Below are positions 45,529-55,735 of a stretch of 64,000 bases of DNA, one piece after another. Numbering within the stretch: the first letter of the stretch is position 1; each line of letters starts with the position of its first letter. The stretch comes from Bradyrhizobium sp. ARR65 (GTDB lineage: Bacteria; Pseudomonadota; Alphaproteobacteria; Rhizobiales; Xanthobacteraceae). The position numbers and the translations under genes are program-made. The stretch lies in contig NZ_AWZU01000010.1 of the NCBI RefSeq assembly GCF_000472385.1, positions 62,221 through 126,220 on the forward strand, given 5' to 3'. The notes below the pieces were generated by a model that was given only the letters and a program-made list of their open reading frames with translations, was not told the DNA's origin and made no database searches.

Positions 45529-47502
45529 TTAGCGTGCACCCGACATACCCGGAAGATTCGTTATCTCCAGCTCCGAAGGAATATCCAAGTTGAGCGCTTT
45601 CTTGCTGCCGTTTTCAATCGCCACCTCTTTAAGTTGATTGGCTGCCGCCTCCTTTCCGAGCCGCGCCGAGGCGATGGCAGCCGTGAGTGCCGCCTTTGAC
45701 TTCAGGTCTTTCATTTCATTCCCAAGCTTCGGGTTCGAAGCGACTACCGCGTCCGCATCATCGAGCGCTCGCTTCGATAACTCGAACGACTGGGAGAAGG
45801 ATTGGCTGCCAAGATTGATATGCGCGGCGTTGTTGAGAGCCCAGGCCCGTTGCCTGTCGGTTACATCAGAAAGATTGGCGTAAACCAGCATCAGGTTGGC
45901 GCGCTTGCTAGGATCCTGGTTCCTGTCGGCGGCGAAACGCAAGATGTCGTCTTTCGGCGATAGCCCCAACTGACTGACAACGAGGTCGGCGACCTTGCGG
46001 ATTGCCGTGGTATCCTGCGCCGACAGTTGAGGCAATGAAGGCGGTAGGTAGCGAAGCTGACCGAACAGATTGGCTACTGCCTCGATACCCCCCTCATGTT
46101 CGCCAGCTTTCTCGGCGATGTCCGCGTATATTTCGTTATGGAGCTGATCCAGGAAGAGTGAAAACTCCTTGGCTCCCATCTGGCCCGCGTGAGGCGCGCT
46201 ATCGGTAAGTTGTCCAGCTTGCAGATGATAGATGTCAGCGGCAATCCATCTGGGAACCGTTCCGTCTCCAGGGCAAGGAGGATCATCGACGTCTTTGCCT
46301 TTGTAATCTGGCGGCTTGAACAGGATCTTGCAGACGGTGCTCTGATCAAACCCGTAGAAGTGCACCACGCGGCCCTCGAAGGCCTTGTCCACGTCATAGT
46401 TTGCTACATCGCAGAGGAATTTCTTTGCTTGGCCGAGCAGGGATGGCAACTCGTTTGCGATGAAGTCGTCGCGCTGCTGGTCGGTTAGCTGCACCGGCCA
46501 ACCCAGCAATTTCCACTGCTTCGCATCGAAGAGATCGATGTTCCATTTGAGATCCTGCTCCGTGCGGAAGTCGAGATCAGTCTCCCACCCGGGTCTCTCG
46601 AGACAATCTTTCGTCGTATTGACGATGGGAAGCAACTGATAGGCGCTCGGATATCGAATGCCATAGATATTGAGATTGTACGAAACCGTATTCATGTCGA
46701 TCTTCTTCATCAACGCCTGCCAAATCGAACTGTCGTTGGCCGGATCGACATAGAGGGTTTGTCCCTGCGAGAAGGACAACACGGCCTTGGGGGCGCCGTA
46801 GTTCGGCGTAGCCGCAAACACGATCTTTCGGATCGGCATCCAGCTCGAAAATTTGGTCGTATCCCCGGCGCAATGATCGCTGTCGTAGCTATGCTCAAGC
46901 CAATATTTCAGGATCAGGCCACCCATGCTGTGGGCAAGGAATATGATGGGCCGGTTCTTCACGACGTTGCGGACATCTTCCCTGCAGAGCCAGCGCGAAA
47001 AATCCCGCGCGCTGAGTACATTTGACTGCCGCCAGTCATAGGGAAACCGCAGCACGCTCTCGGGTGACCAAATTTTCTGCAGCTCCACATAGGCCTTCCC
47101 GTAGACATCCATATTTATCCCGAGGGGCCCGTAGAATTTGTCCAAAACCTGCGCCGTGACGGTCTCTCCCTCAGTGTACTTGAAGGCGGGATTATCCGCG
47201 CGAAGGTCCCCGATTGTAAGCGTCCCCCAGAAAGGAACGTCCTGGCCGCCTATATTCCTGGATAGCCGGGAGCCTAGAATGCCCGGGATAAAGATGAATC
47301 TAGGGGCGGTCTTATCGAGGGCTGAGTTCAAGATGGCCTGTTGTGCTGGCGGCAGCGAGCTAATCGCACGCTGACGTTTGGACGCCAATGGAGCGTTGAC
47401 CTGGAGCACTGGCGTCCGGGCTGATGCACAAGTCGCGGCAAGGAAGATCAATAGGAACGACAGCACCCCGAGTACACGTCCGAACTGGGTGTAATCACTC
47501 AT
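45529..47502 (-). CDS. Exported LCAT-like lipase/acyltransferase
   Basis: 657 residues. A signal peptide (about 1-28) directs it across the membrane. FIFIPGILGSRL (69-80) is the oxyanion-hole block of the lecithin:cholesterol acyltransferase family, AHSMGG contains the nucleophile Ser192, and PGDGTVP (Asp413) and DSAPHAG (His438) complete the triad. The last ~200 residues are helical, possibly TPR-like, and are not part of the lipase fold. Substrates of bacterial LCAT-like proteins include phospholipids and glycerolipids; here unknown. A short ORF ends in a four-base overlap (ATGA) with its start. Two further alpha/beta hydrolase genes lie within 5 kb. Confidence 0.88.
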   Translation of the reverse strand: MSDYTQFGRVLGVLSFLLIFLAATCASARTPVLQVNAPLASKRQRAISSLPPAQQAILNSALDKTAPRFIFIPGILGSRLSRNIGGQDVPFWGTLTIGDLRADNPAFKYTEGETVTAQVLDKFYGPLGINMDVYGKAYVELQKIWSPESVLRFPYDWRQSNVLSARDFSRWLCREDVRNVVKNRPIIFLAHSMGGLILKYWLEHSYDSDHCAGDTTKFSSWMPIRKIVFAATPNYGAPKAVLSFSQGQTLYVDPANDSSIWQALMKKIDMNTVSYNLNIYGIRYPSAYQLLPIVNTTKDCLERPGWETDLDFRTEQDLKWNIDLFDAKQWKLLGWPVQLTDQQRDDFIANELPSLLGQAKKFLCDVANYDVDKAFEGRVVHFYGFDQSTVCKILFKPPDYKGKDVDDPPCPGDGTVPRWIAADIYHLQAGQLTDSAPHAGQMGAKEFSLFLDQLHNEIYADIAEKAGEHEGGIEAVANLFGQLRYLPPSLPQLSAQDTTAIRKVADLVVSQLGLSPKDDILRFAADRNQDPSKRANLMLVYANLSDVTDRQRAWALNNAAHINLGSQSFSQSFELSKRALDDADAVVASNPKLGNEMKDLKSKAALTAAIASARLGKEAAANQLKEVAIENGSKKALNLDIPSELEITNLPGMSGAR

Positions 47503-48114
47503 CGCTCTGCCCCATGAACTAGCTGCGCGGCAATCACGGATGGGCCGAAAAACGATCGACTAGGGATACCGCTCTCGTCTAGGCTGCGGCTCCCTGTTCC
47601 TACACCAGAAACGAACCTGCCGTAAGTCTCGGGCGGAAAGAAAGATGATAGCTTCGGAGGCTTCCGTTCCCAATGCATCGGGAGATTCTCGAAAGTGCTT
47701 TCCGGGCGCTGGAAACCTAGTCTGGTACGCATAGGACAGGCCAGTATTCCGGTAGTTGCCCACGCCCCTTGATGGCGCCTGCGATGCCCGCCGGCGAAAC
47801 CAAATGCCCCGGGCGAAGCATTCCTTATGCCTTGCGCGAAGGATCGTCGCCCGTATGGGCCTAGGCGCAGACTTGGTGAGCGCAGCTCATAGAGCCAGGG
47901 CGGCTTTCGGCGAGCGCGGTCGAAATCGCTACGAAGCCATTCCAGCGCTTTACATCGAGCGTCTACAATTCGTCTTCCAGCGTCTACACGCAACGGTAGC
48001 GGATGCTTCCTGCGCGACACCATCGAACATCACGACGGGTTGATGCAATTGAACCTCGTGCAATGGATTTATACCACCTCTCGAGTGCCGGGAACTTGCA
48101 TGCAGGAGAGTGTG
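47503..48114. other. 612-base stretch between divergent hydrolase genes
   Basis: A minus-strand frame (47499-48023) runs into the lipase start with an ATGA overlap; only its last ~80 codons (from MRTRLGFQRPESTFENLP) look protein-like. It may be a small coupled gene or chance. Otherwise empty. Confidence 0.35.
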
Positions 48115-49311
48115 ATGCCCGAAACTGATATTACGGCTTTGCCGTCGCGCCCGCTGCCCCATTTCGATTTTGATTATTTCAGGTGGGTGCAATCGGCGTT
48201 GGACCCGCAAAAGTGGAGTCTTTCAGAGGCAGCTTCACCATCCGGACTTACCGAATTTGACGTGCCCCGAGCCGTGATTCAGCCGGTGCTGGGGGCGTTG
48301 CGCCAGACCAATACCCTCGCTGACGCGCTGTTCTACGATGTAGGGCTATTGGGACTGCGTCTTTTAACCCGCGGCATTACGGTCACGACAACAGACGACC
48401 CGCTTTCAGCGTCCGCGCATGATAGTCTGGCTGCCGCACAAGCCGCGGCCAAATTCATCAACCTGGGTGCGCTCACCAATCCGGAAGGTGCAATTCTGGT
48501 GATTGACGCTCACCACGCTCCCTTCGTGCAGGCATACGACAGTGTCGCCAGGTTTTTGGAAAGCGGCTTGTCGTTCGAGCCGAGCCGGGGCGGAAAGTCG
48601 AGAGAGGTCAGGATCATCGGCGTGACCGGCGTCGGCAGTTCGGCGCTCGGCTCTGCCGCCTTCGCCTGGAATATCTCGGAGTCGCTTCACCAGCCGGTGG
48701 CGGCGATTGTGCCGGGCTACGGACTTGCGGATATCATCCCGCAGGCGCTCGGCGGCTGGTTTGGTTTTGGCGTGCATGACTTCGTACGGCGCGTATCCGG
48801 ACAATTTCTTGCAACTACGTTGCCGCAATTGGCCAAAATCGGGCGACATTTGTCTTCCACCGCAGTTGGCGATGAGGCCTTCCGCAGCGGCAGCCCCGAA
48901 AGCGATATCCTCCATGATATCCTGCAACACGCGGACCGGATTGAGCGTCTCTATGGCCATAGCAAGGGCGCCCTCTGCATTCAGAATGCCGTCCGCAGCC
49001 TACCGCCGGAGCGCACGCAAGAACTGCACATCACCACCTTCGGCTGCGTGATCCAGGAGGAGACGGACGCTGACTACAACCAGATCATGGGCAATATTGA
49101 CGGCCTTGGCCAGCTCAATTCATGGGGCAACTGGCCGGAGCAATGGATCAGGAGCTGGCACAGCACCAATTCGATGTTGCCATTGACCATGCCGGTCGCG
49201 GAATTGGTGAAGAAGGACGTACGAGCGGAGGACCCCGTCAGGATAAGCTCCACCCAACTTCAGAACGCACTGATGGCTGCGCTTGCAGAGCTTCAGCCCA
49301 AACGACCGTAA
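48115..49311 (+). CDS. Alpha/beta-hydrolase-like protein with GHSKG nucleophile motif
   Basis: 398 residues from the ATG at 48115, chosen because AGGAG lies 6-10 bases upstream; an upstream in-frame start at 48040 has none. YGHSKGALCIQNAV (280-293) is a G-x-S-x-G nucleophile elbow with Ser283. AVAAIVPGYGLADIIPQALGGW and TGVGSSALGSAAFAW are hydrophobic strands without a known family. No signal peptide is seen, so it is probably cytoplasmic. It is divergent from the LCAT-like lipase gene. Esterase or lipase activity is inferred from the elbow only. Confidence 0.6.
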   Translation: MPETDITALPSRPLPHFDFDYFRWVQSALDPQKWSLSEAASPSGLTEFDVPRAVIQPVLGALRQTNTLADALFYDVGLLGLRLLTRGITVTTTDDPLSASAHDSLAAAQAAAKFINLGALTNPEGAILVIDAHHAPFVQAYDSVARFLESGLSFEPSRGGKSREVRIIGVTGVGSSALGSAAFAWNISESLHQPVAAIVPGYGLADIIPQALGGWFGFGVHDFVRRVSGQFLATTLPQLAKIGRHLSSTAVGDEAFRSGSPESDILHDILQHADRIERLYGHSKGALCIQNAVRSLPPERTQELHITTFGCVIQEETDADYNQIMGNIDGLGQLNSWGNWPEQWIRSWHSTNSMLPLTMPVAELVKKDVRAEDPVRISSTQLQNALMAALAELQPKRP

Positions 49312-49958
49312 GCACGTTATGCGTGAGAGTTGATCTCCAGCTTGTCTTATTCCCGGTTACGACCATCGGCCTGGCGCCTTTCAATCAGATAAGCGATAGC
49401 GCCTGTTAGTTAGAGCCGGCGTCGGGTCCAGCCCGGGAATCGCCTGCGGACAGAGCAGTGTGAACCGCGCGGTAGCAGTGGCGCTGTTGCAGGACCGGGG
49501 CCCCCGCATTCGAGCTTGCCGGTCGCAAGATCGGTCCAGTTGGGAGCCGGCCCGCCATAGTCAGTACCCATTATGGAAAACCTGTATTCACCGCCACTGC
49601 TCGGGCGACCCGATCAGATTGAAGCCGCAAGGCCGAGACGGACTCCGGCTCGGTTTACGAAAGCCCAGTCCGCACTGGTGGACGCGCAAAGGTACGACAG
49701 TTTTATTGAAGCCTGACTTCGAGTGTCGTCGGCAACGAGCCAATTGTCGTGCTCAATGCGACCAGTTGAGACAGCATTGAAAAGACCTGCTTGGTCGTGT
49801 CGCCCGCGTCGGAGGGGACGCATTAGAGGTCAGCGTTCAAGTGCGTGCTGGCAAAACACGATACCGTCGGCGCCCGCGTGACGGCGAGTATCTCGAAGTC
49901 CCGGGCATCGCCAGACCCTATGCTGCGATCAGGCCAATAAAGGCTTGCGGGGCTCGTT
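49312..49958. other. 647-base stretch with no supported gene
   Basis: No credible coding frame and no recognised repeat or regulatory site. Confidence 0.45.
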
Positions 49959-50569
49959 TCATAGGCACGAAGGATATGTCCGAAATAGGAAAACGCGGAA
50001 AATGGCGTGCATGATGATGGTGAAGGTCTGGCCGACAGACTGGCGGTTGCGATTCTTGAAAATCACGGTCAGGTTTTGCTCGTTTACGGTCGTCCCCTTC
50101 TTCTGCAGCGCAGCCGCGCCACAGCGATCGGGAAGATTCTGAACAATGCCGACCAGATCTCGCCGTGCAAACGCCGGATCGAAACAGAACTGCGCCTGTG
50201 AGATCGTCTTGGCCGGCGGGTCTTTCCCGGCCGCTTTCGCCTGCTTTACGGCTTCGGCCGTGTAGGCTGGATTCGGGACCGACTTCAGCTGAATATTCAG
50301 ACCCCAATCCATGGCGCCTTGCATGTAGAACTGAAAGATGTGGCATTCACATGCCTCGTGCTCTCGGGCCAGATTTCCGGCGCGTAGGGGCTGCAGTTCA
50401 AGAATCCCGCGGGTCCGTAAAATTGTCCAGCGTCAGGACATGCCGCCGCGTTCGGCTCGCCGCCCAGGGAGCTGCGGCCAGTCCCCCGAGCCTGCCGGTA
50501 CTGGAGCCATACGTAGCCTAGGCAGGCCGAAGCAACGGTCCCCCGTATCTTTAAGCAACCCTGTGCCAT
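49959..50569 (-). pseudogene. Hypothetical exported protein, single frameshift
   Basis: The minus strand reads, from an ATG at 50569, a short hydrophobic start (TVASACLGYVWLQYRQ), then NAAACPDAGQFYGPAGFLNC and YAPEIWPESTRHVNAT. One base is missing near 50333, after which the next frame continues IFQFYMQGAMDWGLNIQLK and TISQAQFCFDPAFARRDLVG to a stop at 49959. The join makes a ~200-residue protein with several Cys, probably periplasmic, of unknown family. It could be a recent pseudogene or a sequencing error. Confidence 0.5.
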
Positions 50570-50649
50570 GGGGCCTAGCCACGAGCGACGGATCGGAATT
50601 ATTGTGGTTAGCGCCAACAAATTCTCAGTTCGAAGTTTGGAAGGACACT

Positions 50650-52440
50650 ATGCGTTCTGATACCTCGCAACTGGCCGGGCGTCGAATTCTCGTGGCCGGT
50701 GACCATTTCACTCGCTTCACCATAGAATCCATGCTTGAAGATCTTGAATGCACAGTAATCGGCTCTAACGATGATCCAAATGATATGTCGAGCGCTATCA
50801 AGGATGCCACACTGGATTTAGCAGTGCTTGTTCTTAGCGATCGAAACCCAGAGAAAGAAGTTCTTACTACCGCAGAGCAAATGGTTCGTCGCGGCATCCC
50901 GACGCTGGTGTATCACACATGTAGCCCCTACTCTCGGCCATCCGTTCCTGAGTTGGCGAGCCTTCCGATCATAGAGTCTCATTTCACTATTCAAGAGCTC
51001 CATGACGTGATCTTGCGAGCGATATCAAAGAAGACAACTCCGCGAAAGGCAGATTTGCCTCGAACTGGTTTCGTCACGACAGAGGGGGACCGAAGGTTCG
51101 ATCTTTCGATCTACAAACTCCAATTTGACCAAGACGGCGAAGACCGCATTTTTCGTCTCGGCTTATCGTCCAATTCGTCAATACATGAGGTGCTTAGATG
51201 GGCAAAAGAAAATGAACTTCAGGTGCTCGTTTTCCCGCTGACGCTACCCAACTTTATTGCGCTCCAGATAGGTGAGCATGCGAGACGGCCTGATGCCTCC
51301 CTCAAAACGGTTCTCGTTTCGGGATCATCATTGCTGAAAGAGCTCAACGGCTTTGCATTGTTTCATTCAACAGCGTCACCCGCTGAGTTTGAGCGAGATA
51401 CGATTGATGGGGCTATGTCAAACAACTCTTTTTTGACAGCAAACGCTGTCCTGGATTGCGTGGAGGATATCCTCAAGAACGACCCCTCGTTCGCGAAGCT
51501 CACGAATTCACACCACAGAACAAAAACCATCGAAAAATGGAGCATAAGCGATTACGTCGATGCGGTGCGCAATCCCGGTCGAGTGTACAAGGAACTCAAC
51601 ATATCTCATACGAAAAGCGATGAGCTCATTAACGCCCTTCTCGGCCACATAAAGTACGATATAGAGGTCTTGCGACCGTATTTTTCGCCAGAGGATTTCC
51701 TGAAGCTTACAGAGGAGACCAAGCGCCGACGTCTCGCAAACAAGCCGCCCGCCGCCGAGAGCAATTTGAAAGATCTGATTTTCTTCATTCATGGATTGGG
51801 AGGAAAATCAAAAACGACGTGGGAGCGTTTCCCCGAACTCCTCCTAAACGATCCAGCGATTGCGAAGCGCTTCGAGATAGATTTCTATTCTTATCCTACA
51901 TCACTCGTCAGATTGCCTTTCGGTTCTCGGATGCCAAAACTCCAAGAGCTCGCGAGCGGCTTAGATACAGAAATTCGGCATTCAAAGAAATCGCCCTACC
52001 GTAAGGTCTATCTCGTTGGCCACAGTCTAGGCGGTCTCATTGCACGACAGTATTTGGTAAATGAGATTAAGGACAATAAGCCGCTTCGAGTGGCCGGTCT
52101 GGCGTTATTCTCTGTCCCGAACAACGGTGCGGCGCTGGCATCGTTAGGAGAGCAATTGTCCTGGAATCACAACCATCTGAAACAGCTTTGCAAGGAGGCC
52201 GATGTACTTGAGATCTTGAACGAGGACTGGGTGCGGTTCAGGGTACAAAAACGGGTCCGAACCAAATATGTGGTGGGAACGCAGGACGCGATCGTTGACC
52301 GATTGAGCGCAATTGCCTTTTGGGGCAATCCGGACATTGAAACTATCACCGGTAAGGGGCACATCGACATCGTAAAGCCAGCACCTGGCGATGATCTGGC
52401 CGTTAGGATACTAAGCAGCTTCCTTCTAAGTGCCGAATAA
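50650..52440 (+). CDS. Pseudo-receiver / alpha-beta hydrolase (SERAC1-like esterase) fusion
   Basis: 596 residues from an ATG with AAGG six bases upstream. Residues 11-127 have the order and hydrophobic pattern of a response-regulator receiver (RRILVAGDHFTRFTIESMLE ... LDLAVLVLSDRNPEKEVL), but the phosphoacceptor Asp is Val61 and the Lys-Pro near 110 is Ser-His, so it cannot be phosphorylated normally. Residues 150-370 are unrecognised. Residues 375-596 are a hydrolase: FFIHGLGGKSKTTWERF, nucleophile Ser459 in LVGHSLGGLIARQYL, probable Asp546 in VVGTQDAIVD and His571 in GKGHIDIV. Such HGLGG esterases occur as effectors in immune-like NTPase systems. The gene converges with a KAP NTPase gene 80 bases away. 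Confidence 0.8.
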   Translation: MRSDTSQLAGRRILVAGDHFTRFTIESMLEDLECTVIGSNDDPNDMSSAIKDATLDLAVLVLSDRNPEKEVLTTAEQMVRRGIPTLVYHTCSPYSRPSVPELASLPIIESHFTIQELHDVILRAISKKTTPRKADLPRTGFVTTEGDRRFDLSIYKLQFDQDGEDRIFRLGLSSNSSIHEVLRWAKENELQVLVFPLTLPNFIALQIGEHARRPDASLKTVLVSGSSLLKELNGFALFHSTASPAEFERDTIDGAMSNNSFLTANAVLDCVEDILKNDPSFAKLTNSHHRTKTIEKWSISDYVDAVRNPGRVYKELNISHTKSDELINALLGHIKYDIEVLRPYFSPEDFLKLTEETKRRRLANKPPAAESNLKDLIFFIHGLGGKSKTTWERFPELLLNDPAIAKRFEIDFYSYPTSLVRLPFGSRMPKLQELASGLDTEIRHSKKSPYRKVYLVGHSLGGLIARQYLVNEIKDNKPLRVAGLALFSVPNNGAALASLGEQLSWNHNHLKQLCKEADVLEILNEDWVRFRVQKRVRTKYVVGTQDAIVDRLSAIAFWGNPDIETITGKGHIDIVKPAPGDDLAVRILSSFLLSAE

Positions 52441-52519
52441 TGTCAGAAATGATTTCGCCGGCCGGCTTTTCGGAGCTTCTCGAAAACAGGAATTTTCGGA
52501 GAGACGAGGAAGGGCGTGT

Positions 52520-54886
52520 CTACGAATCTGTCTCATCGACAAATCTGACCTCGGTGCTGTCCTCTCCAGTTTCCTGCACATCGGCCTCGTCTGACGCTGC
52601 TGTTTTCGCCCTCGCAGCCTCAGAAGCGGCGGCCGCCTTTAAGAAGCGCTCCCGCGCCTCAAATTCAGGGGTTCCAGGCATGGGTGCGAACTTCTTAACC
52701 GCCTCCGTGAAGACAGGAAGATCGATCAGGGGCTCGATTGCGTTCCATTGGAAGGTGAGAACCTTGCTCGTCACGTAATCGCCAAGGGCGTGCGACTGCC
52801 CCTCGAAGAGAAAGGCAATCAGCAGTTTCCCGAGCGATTCCGGATTCGTCGCGACGCAAGCCACCCAAGCCCGAGGGCCCTCAGCTCCCTCGAACTCACG
52901 CCATCGATAGAGAAAGTTGACCAAGTGCTTATTGCTGAGCATGTCCTCGGGATCTCGCGCCAAAGCCGCTCGAAATTTCTCGACCCAGACTTTTTTCGCC
53001 TCGGCTAGGTCGGCGGCGAACATCAAATCGGTCTCACCTTTCTCCTTCCGATCCATATCCAGGCCGATCAGCGTCGCCGGCACCGCCAACGAATCGGAGC
53101 TTCTCAGAGCCTTGAGGAAGGCCGCGCCGCGTTTTGCGGCATCGTCCTCGCTTCTCAAATACCAAGAAGCGGTGCGCCATGCGTTGATGAACGGCATTTT
53201 TCCGAACCCCATTTGATCGGGAAGGGTCTCGGAGATGTCGAAAAGTGCCGGCAGAAAAGTCTCAGCGGAATCTGGCGGCAATTTTCGAGCAACGGCGGCC
53301 TCATCGAGCCGCTCCAATAACTCCGGAAGGAGGTTTCTTTTCTCAAAATCTGCAAAGGATTGACTAAGACGCTCACGGTCAGCGGATTGTTCGAGAAAAT
53401 CCATAAATTCCGAGTCCGATATTTGTCCGTCCGGCAGCCGGAGCGAAAAATACCGATCGAAATATCGCGGTGAGCATATGCGACGCTCGGACGACCAACC
53501 CTCCTCCCAATCGCTCCCATACCAAGAGCCTCCAAAAGCCCAACCCACGATCGGAAAGAGCTGTGAAACGACATACTGGACTGCTTCCTTGTATTCCGGT
53601 CTGGCTGCCGCGATGGTTGCCTTGATCCGCTCCTTATCGGCCTCTCTTCTTTCGCGCGTCGTACTCGTAATGAGGGCCCGGCTTCGGCTGATGGCAGCGT
53701 AGACGTCTGGCTCGAACAGGCGAAGCACTTCAAGCGCCGCCGTGTCGATGATATTCGTCTCAAGTACGCGCTTGCCGCTGTGGAGCAAAAACTGCACTTC
53801 AACTCCACCGATGAAACGTTTCGCATCGCGCAGATTTTTGAAAAAGTGCCGGAGTCCACCGACCCAGATATTGCCCCAACGCTTTTGATCGAACTTTCCA
53901 TCGCTGGGTAGCGGCTGAGTAATTTTCTCCAACTCAGCAAGCACGATCCTGCCGATGCGCTCACCCTCAACTACTGGAACATCGAAGGCCGCCTGCACGA
54001 TCTTTTCGAGATACTGCCTGCCGTCCTCGCCCCCGCCGAACGCACTCTCCAGAACATTACGTTGGTAGAGAAGTAAATAGGTCAATCCCGGGAAGTTAGC
54101 GTTTGCCTTGACGTGCCTGATGACAGTCCGGATCTGCTCGTCTTCCAACCGATCCATATCGTCGATAACCACGAGAATATTTCGTGGCATTTCTTTCAGT
54201 CGCTGCTCCAGGTCAAAGCGAGCAACGTCCAGTGGTCGATCGTCCTCCCGATCTCTCCCCAAAAATCCAATGATCCTGCTGAGGATCAGAACAGCACCGG
54301 CGATGACAAGTATAGCCGTTGCGAGCATTTTTGCCGACGGTTCGAGCCAAACGACACTACCGGCAATGAAAAACCCGATGCCGCTAAGCCATGCCGCGGC
54401 GCTCGAGGCTCGCGCACCTGCGTTCTTCAACCCACCCGAGAGAGTTTCCAGGGTCTTGGCGTACCGACGAAACTCATGCGCTCGTCGGCGAGCAAAAGCA
54501 GATTGTTCAGCGTCGCCGAGCGCCACCGCAATTTCGCGGAAGAATGCACGAGTGATGGCGTCGTCGGTCCCCCATTGCCAGGGATTGAACGTTACGACTT
54601 GCATCTTGGTCGAACCTGGGGGCGTAAGCGCCTCGACGACAAGATTCTTGATAGACGTCTTCCCCGAACCCCACTCCCCGCGGAGTGCGACCACCAGGCT
54701 TTCGCTACCGCGGTGACGATACAGAACGCGCGCGAGAGCCCGTGCGAAGTCACCCCTACCGAGAAGGTCCTCTGATGCGCTGGTGATCGGAGCATCCGCG
54801 GAGAAAGCGCCCTCTCGAAGCGACTGAACCTCAGTGCACCACCAGTTTCGCCAAGCCGTCTTGAGACCTTCGATTAGCCGCATCAT
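52520..54886 (-). CDS. KAP-family P-loop NTPase
   Basis: 788 residues. Walker A is GEWGSGKT (70-77), followed by FNPWQWGTDDAITRAFFREI, a KAP signature; two membrane helices (about 166-183 and 187-208) interrupt the P-loop domain as in the family; Walker B is ILVVIDDMDRL (237-247), and VIRHVKANANFPGLTYLLLY and LEKIVQAAFDVP follow. The C-terminal 400 residues are helical and unassigned. KAP NTPases are membrane-associated STAND-like ATPases, several implicated in phage defence. It starts 19 bases after a trypsin-like protease gene on the same strand, so the two form an operon. A KAP remnant also lies at 1.4-1.7 kb. Confidence 0.9.
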   Translation of the reverse strand: MMRLIEGLKTAWRNWWCTEVQSLREGAFSADAPITSASEDLLGRGDFARALARVLYRHRGSESLVVALRGEWGSGKTSIKNLVVEALTPPGSTKMQVVTFNPWQWGTDDAITRAFFREIAVALGDAEQSAFARRRAHEFRRYAKTLETLSGGLKNAGARASSAAAWLSGIGFFIAGSVVWLEPSAKMLATAILVIAGAVLILSRIIGFLGRDREDDRPLDVARFDLEQRLKEMPRNILVVIDDMDRLEDEQIRTVIRHVKANANFPGLTYLLLYQRNVLESAFGGGEDGRQYLEKIVQAAFDVPVVEGERIGRIVLAELEKITQPLPSDGKFDQKRWGNIWVGGLRHFFKNLRDAKRFIGGVEVQFLLHSGKRVLETNIIDTAALEVLRLFEPDVYAAISRSRALITSTTRERREADKERIKATIAAARPEYKEAVQYVVSQLFPIVGWAFGGSWYGSDWEEGWSSERRICSPRYFDRYFSLRLPDGQISDSEFMDFLEQSADRERLSQSFADFEKRNLLPELLERLDEAAVARKLPPDSAETFLPALFDISETLPDQMGFGKMPFINAWRTASWYLRSEDDAAKRGAAFLKALRSSDSLAVPATLIGLDMDRKEKGETDLMFAADLAEAKKVWVEKFRAALARDPEDMLSNKHLVNFLYRWREFEGAEGPRAWVACVATNPESLGKLLIAFLFEGQSHALGDYVTSKVLTFQWNAIEPLIDLPVFTEAVKKFAPMPGTPEFEARERFLKAAAASEAARAKTAASDEADVQETGEDSTEVRFVDETDS

Positions 54887-54904
54887 TTCTCAAGAGATTC
54901 CATA

Positions 54905-55735
54905 TCAGAGGCGGACATTCTTGCGAACCGCAGGGACAAGTGCCTGGTCAATTCTGTCCCACCCTTGGCATGCAATGTTGGTGTCGTCGATCTGCCATGA
55001 CGCAATTCCGCAAAGCACGGTCGCGACGATTCGAGACTCCTTCTCATCTCCAGCGAAATAGACGCGCCATAGCCCGCCACCACTCATGCCTCCAAAAGAC
55101 CTAGGTAGCTCGTGAAGATTATAGGGCATGGCTTTCACCGTGAGGAGACCGTTCTCCTGAGCACAAATATGCCCGGTGTGAAGGGCACCGCGCATGGGAC
55201 TGATGAACTCCCGTCCCTCAATAAACGGCTTATCCGAGAACTCCGCGATCAGCCCGAGCATAGCATCAACATGCTTTCCCTCAGCCAGTGTCATGGCTTC
55301 CATCTTGGCCCGATTCTTCTCGATGTTGAGAAAGACACCTTGGGCTTCGATCGAGGACGCAACCTCGGCCGAAAGGGCCGTGAAGGCGAGGTCCAGAACC
55401 TCCTTGCTCTCCGAGAACGCGTCGCTGCTTTGCACGATTATGGTTTGTGCGTCAGCGAGCCTAAGCACTCGTTTTTGTTGCCCTACAGCAACAAACCGGA
55501 TCAACCCAATTTCGGTGAGTTTCTCATAAGCCTCGGCAACATGACCGCAGGTCAAGATTCCGCGGCGGCCTTCTATTGACACCAAGACCCCAGATCCCAG
55601 AACTTTGCTACCCCTCCCTGGTTCTCGAATAACCAGACCTACCGCAAAATTCGAGATGTGGGAGAGGATTGCATCGGAAATATCGTGTGGCATGCTTGAA
55701 GTCGTGCTCAGATTGATTTCGCGAATAACCTTCAT
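54905..55735 (-). CDS. Trypsin-like serine protease
   Basis: 276 residues from the ATG at 55735 (an upstream ATG at 55759 is possible). The triad is visible: His65 in GILTCGHVAEAY, Asp115 in VLDLAFTAL and Ser218 in FGGMSGGGLW. There is no signal peptide, so it probably works in the cytoplasm, unlike HtrA-type proteases. Stand-alone cytoplasmic trypsin-like proteins are known effectors or processing enzymes in NTPase-based defence systems. It is the first gene of an operon with the KAP NTPase, separated by 18 bases. Substrate unknown. Confidence 0.82.
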   Translation of the reverse strand: MKVIREINLSTTSSMPHDISDAILSHISNFAVGLVIREPGRGSKVLGSGVLVSIEGRRGILTCGHVAEAYEKLTEIGLIRFVAVGQQKRVLRLADAQTIIVQSSDAFSESKEVLDLAFTALSAEVASSIEAQGVFLNIEKNRAKMEAMTLAEGKHVDAMLGLIAEFSDKPFIEGREFISPMRGALHTGHICAQENGLLTVKAMPYNLHELPRSFGGMSGGGLWRVYFAGDEKESRIVATVLCGIASWQIDDTNIACQGWDRIDQALVPAVRKNVRL

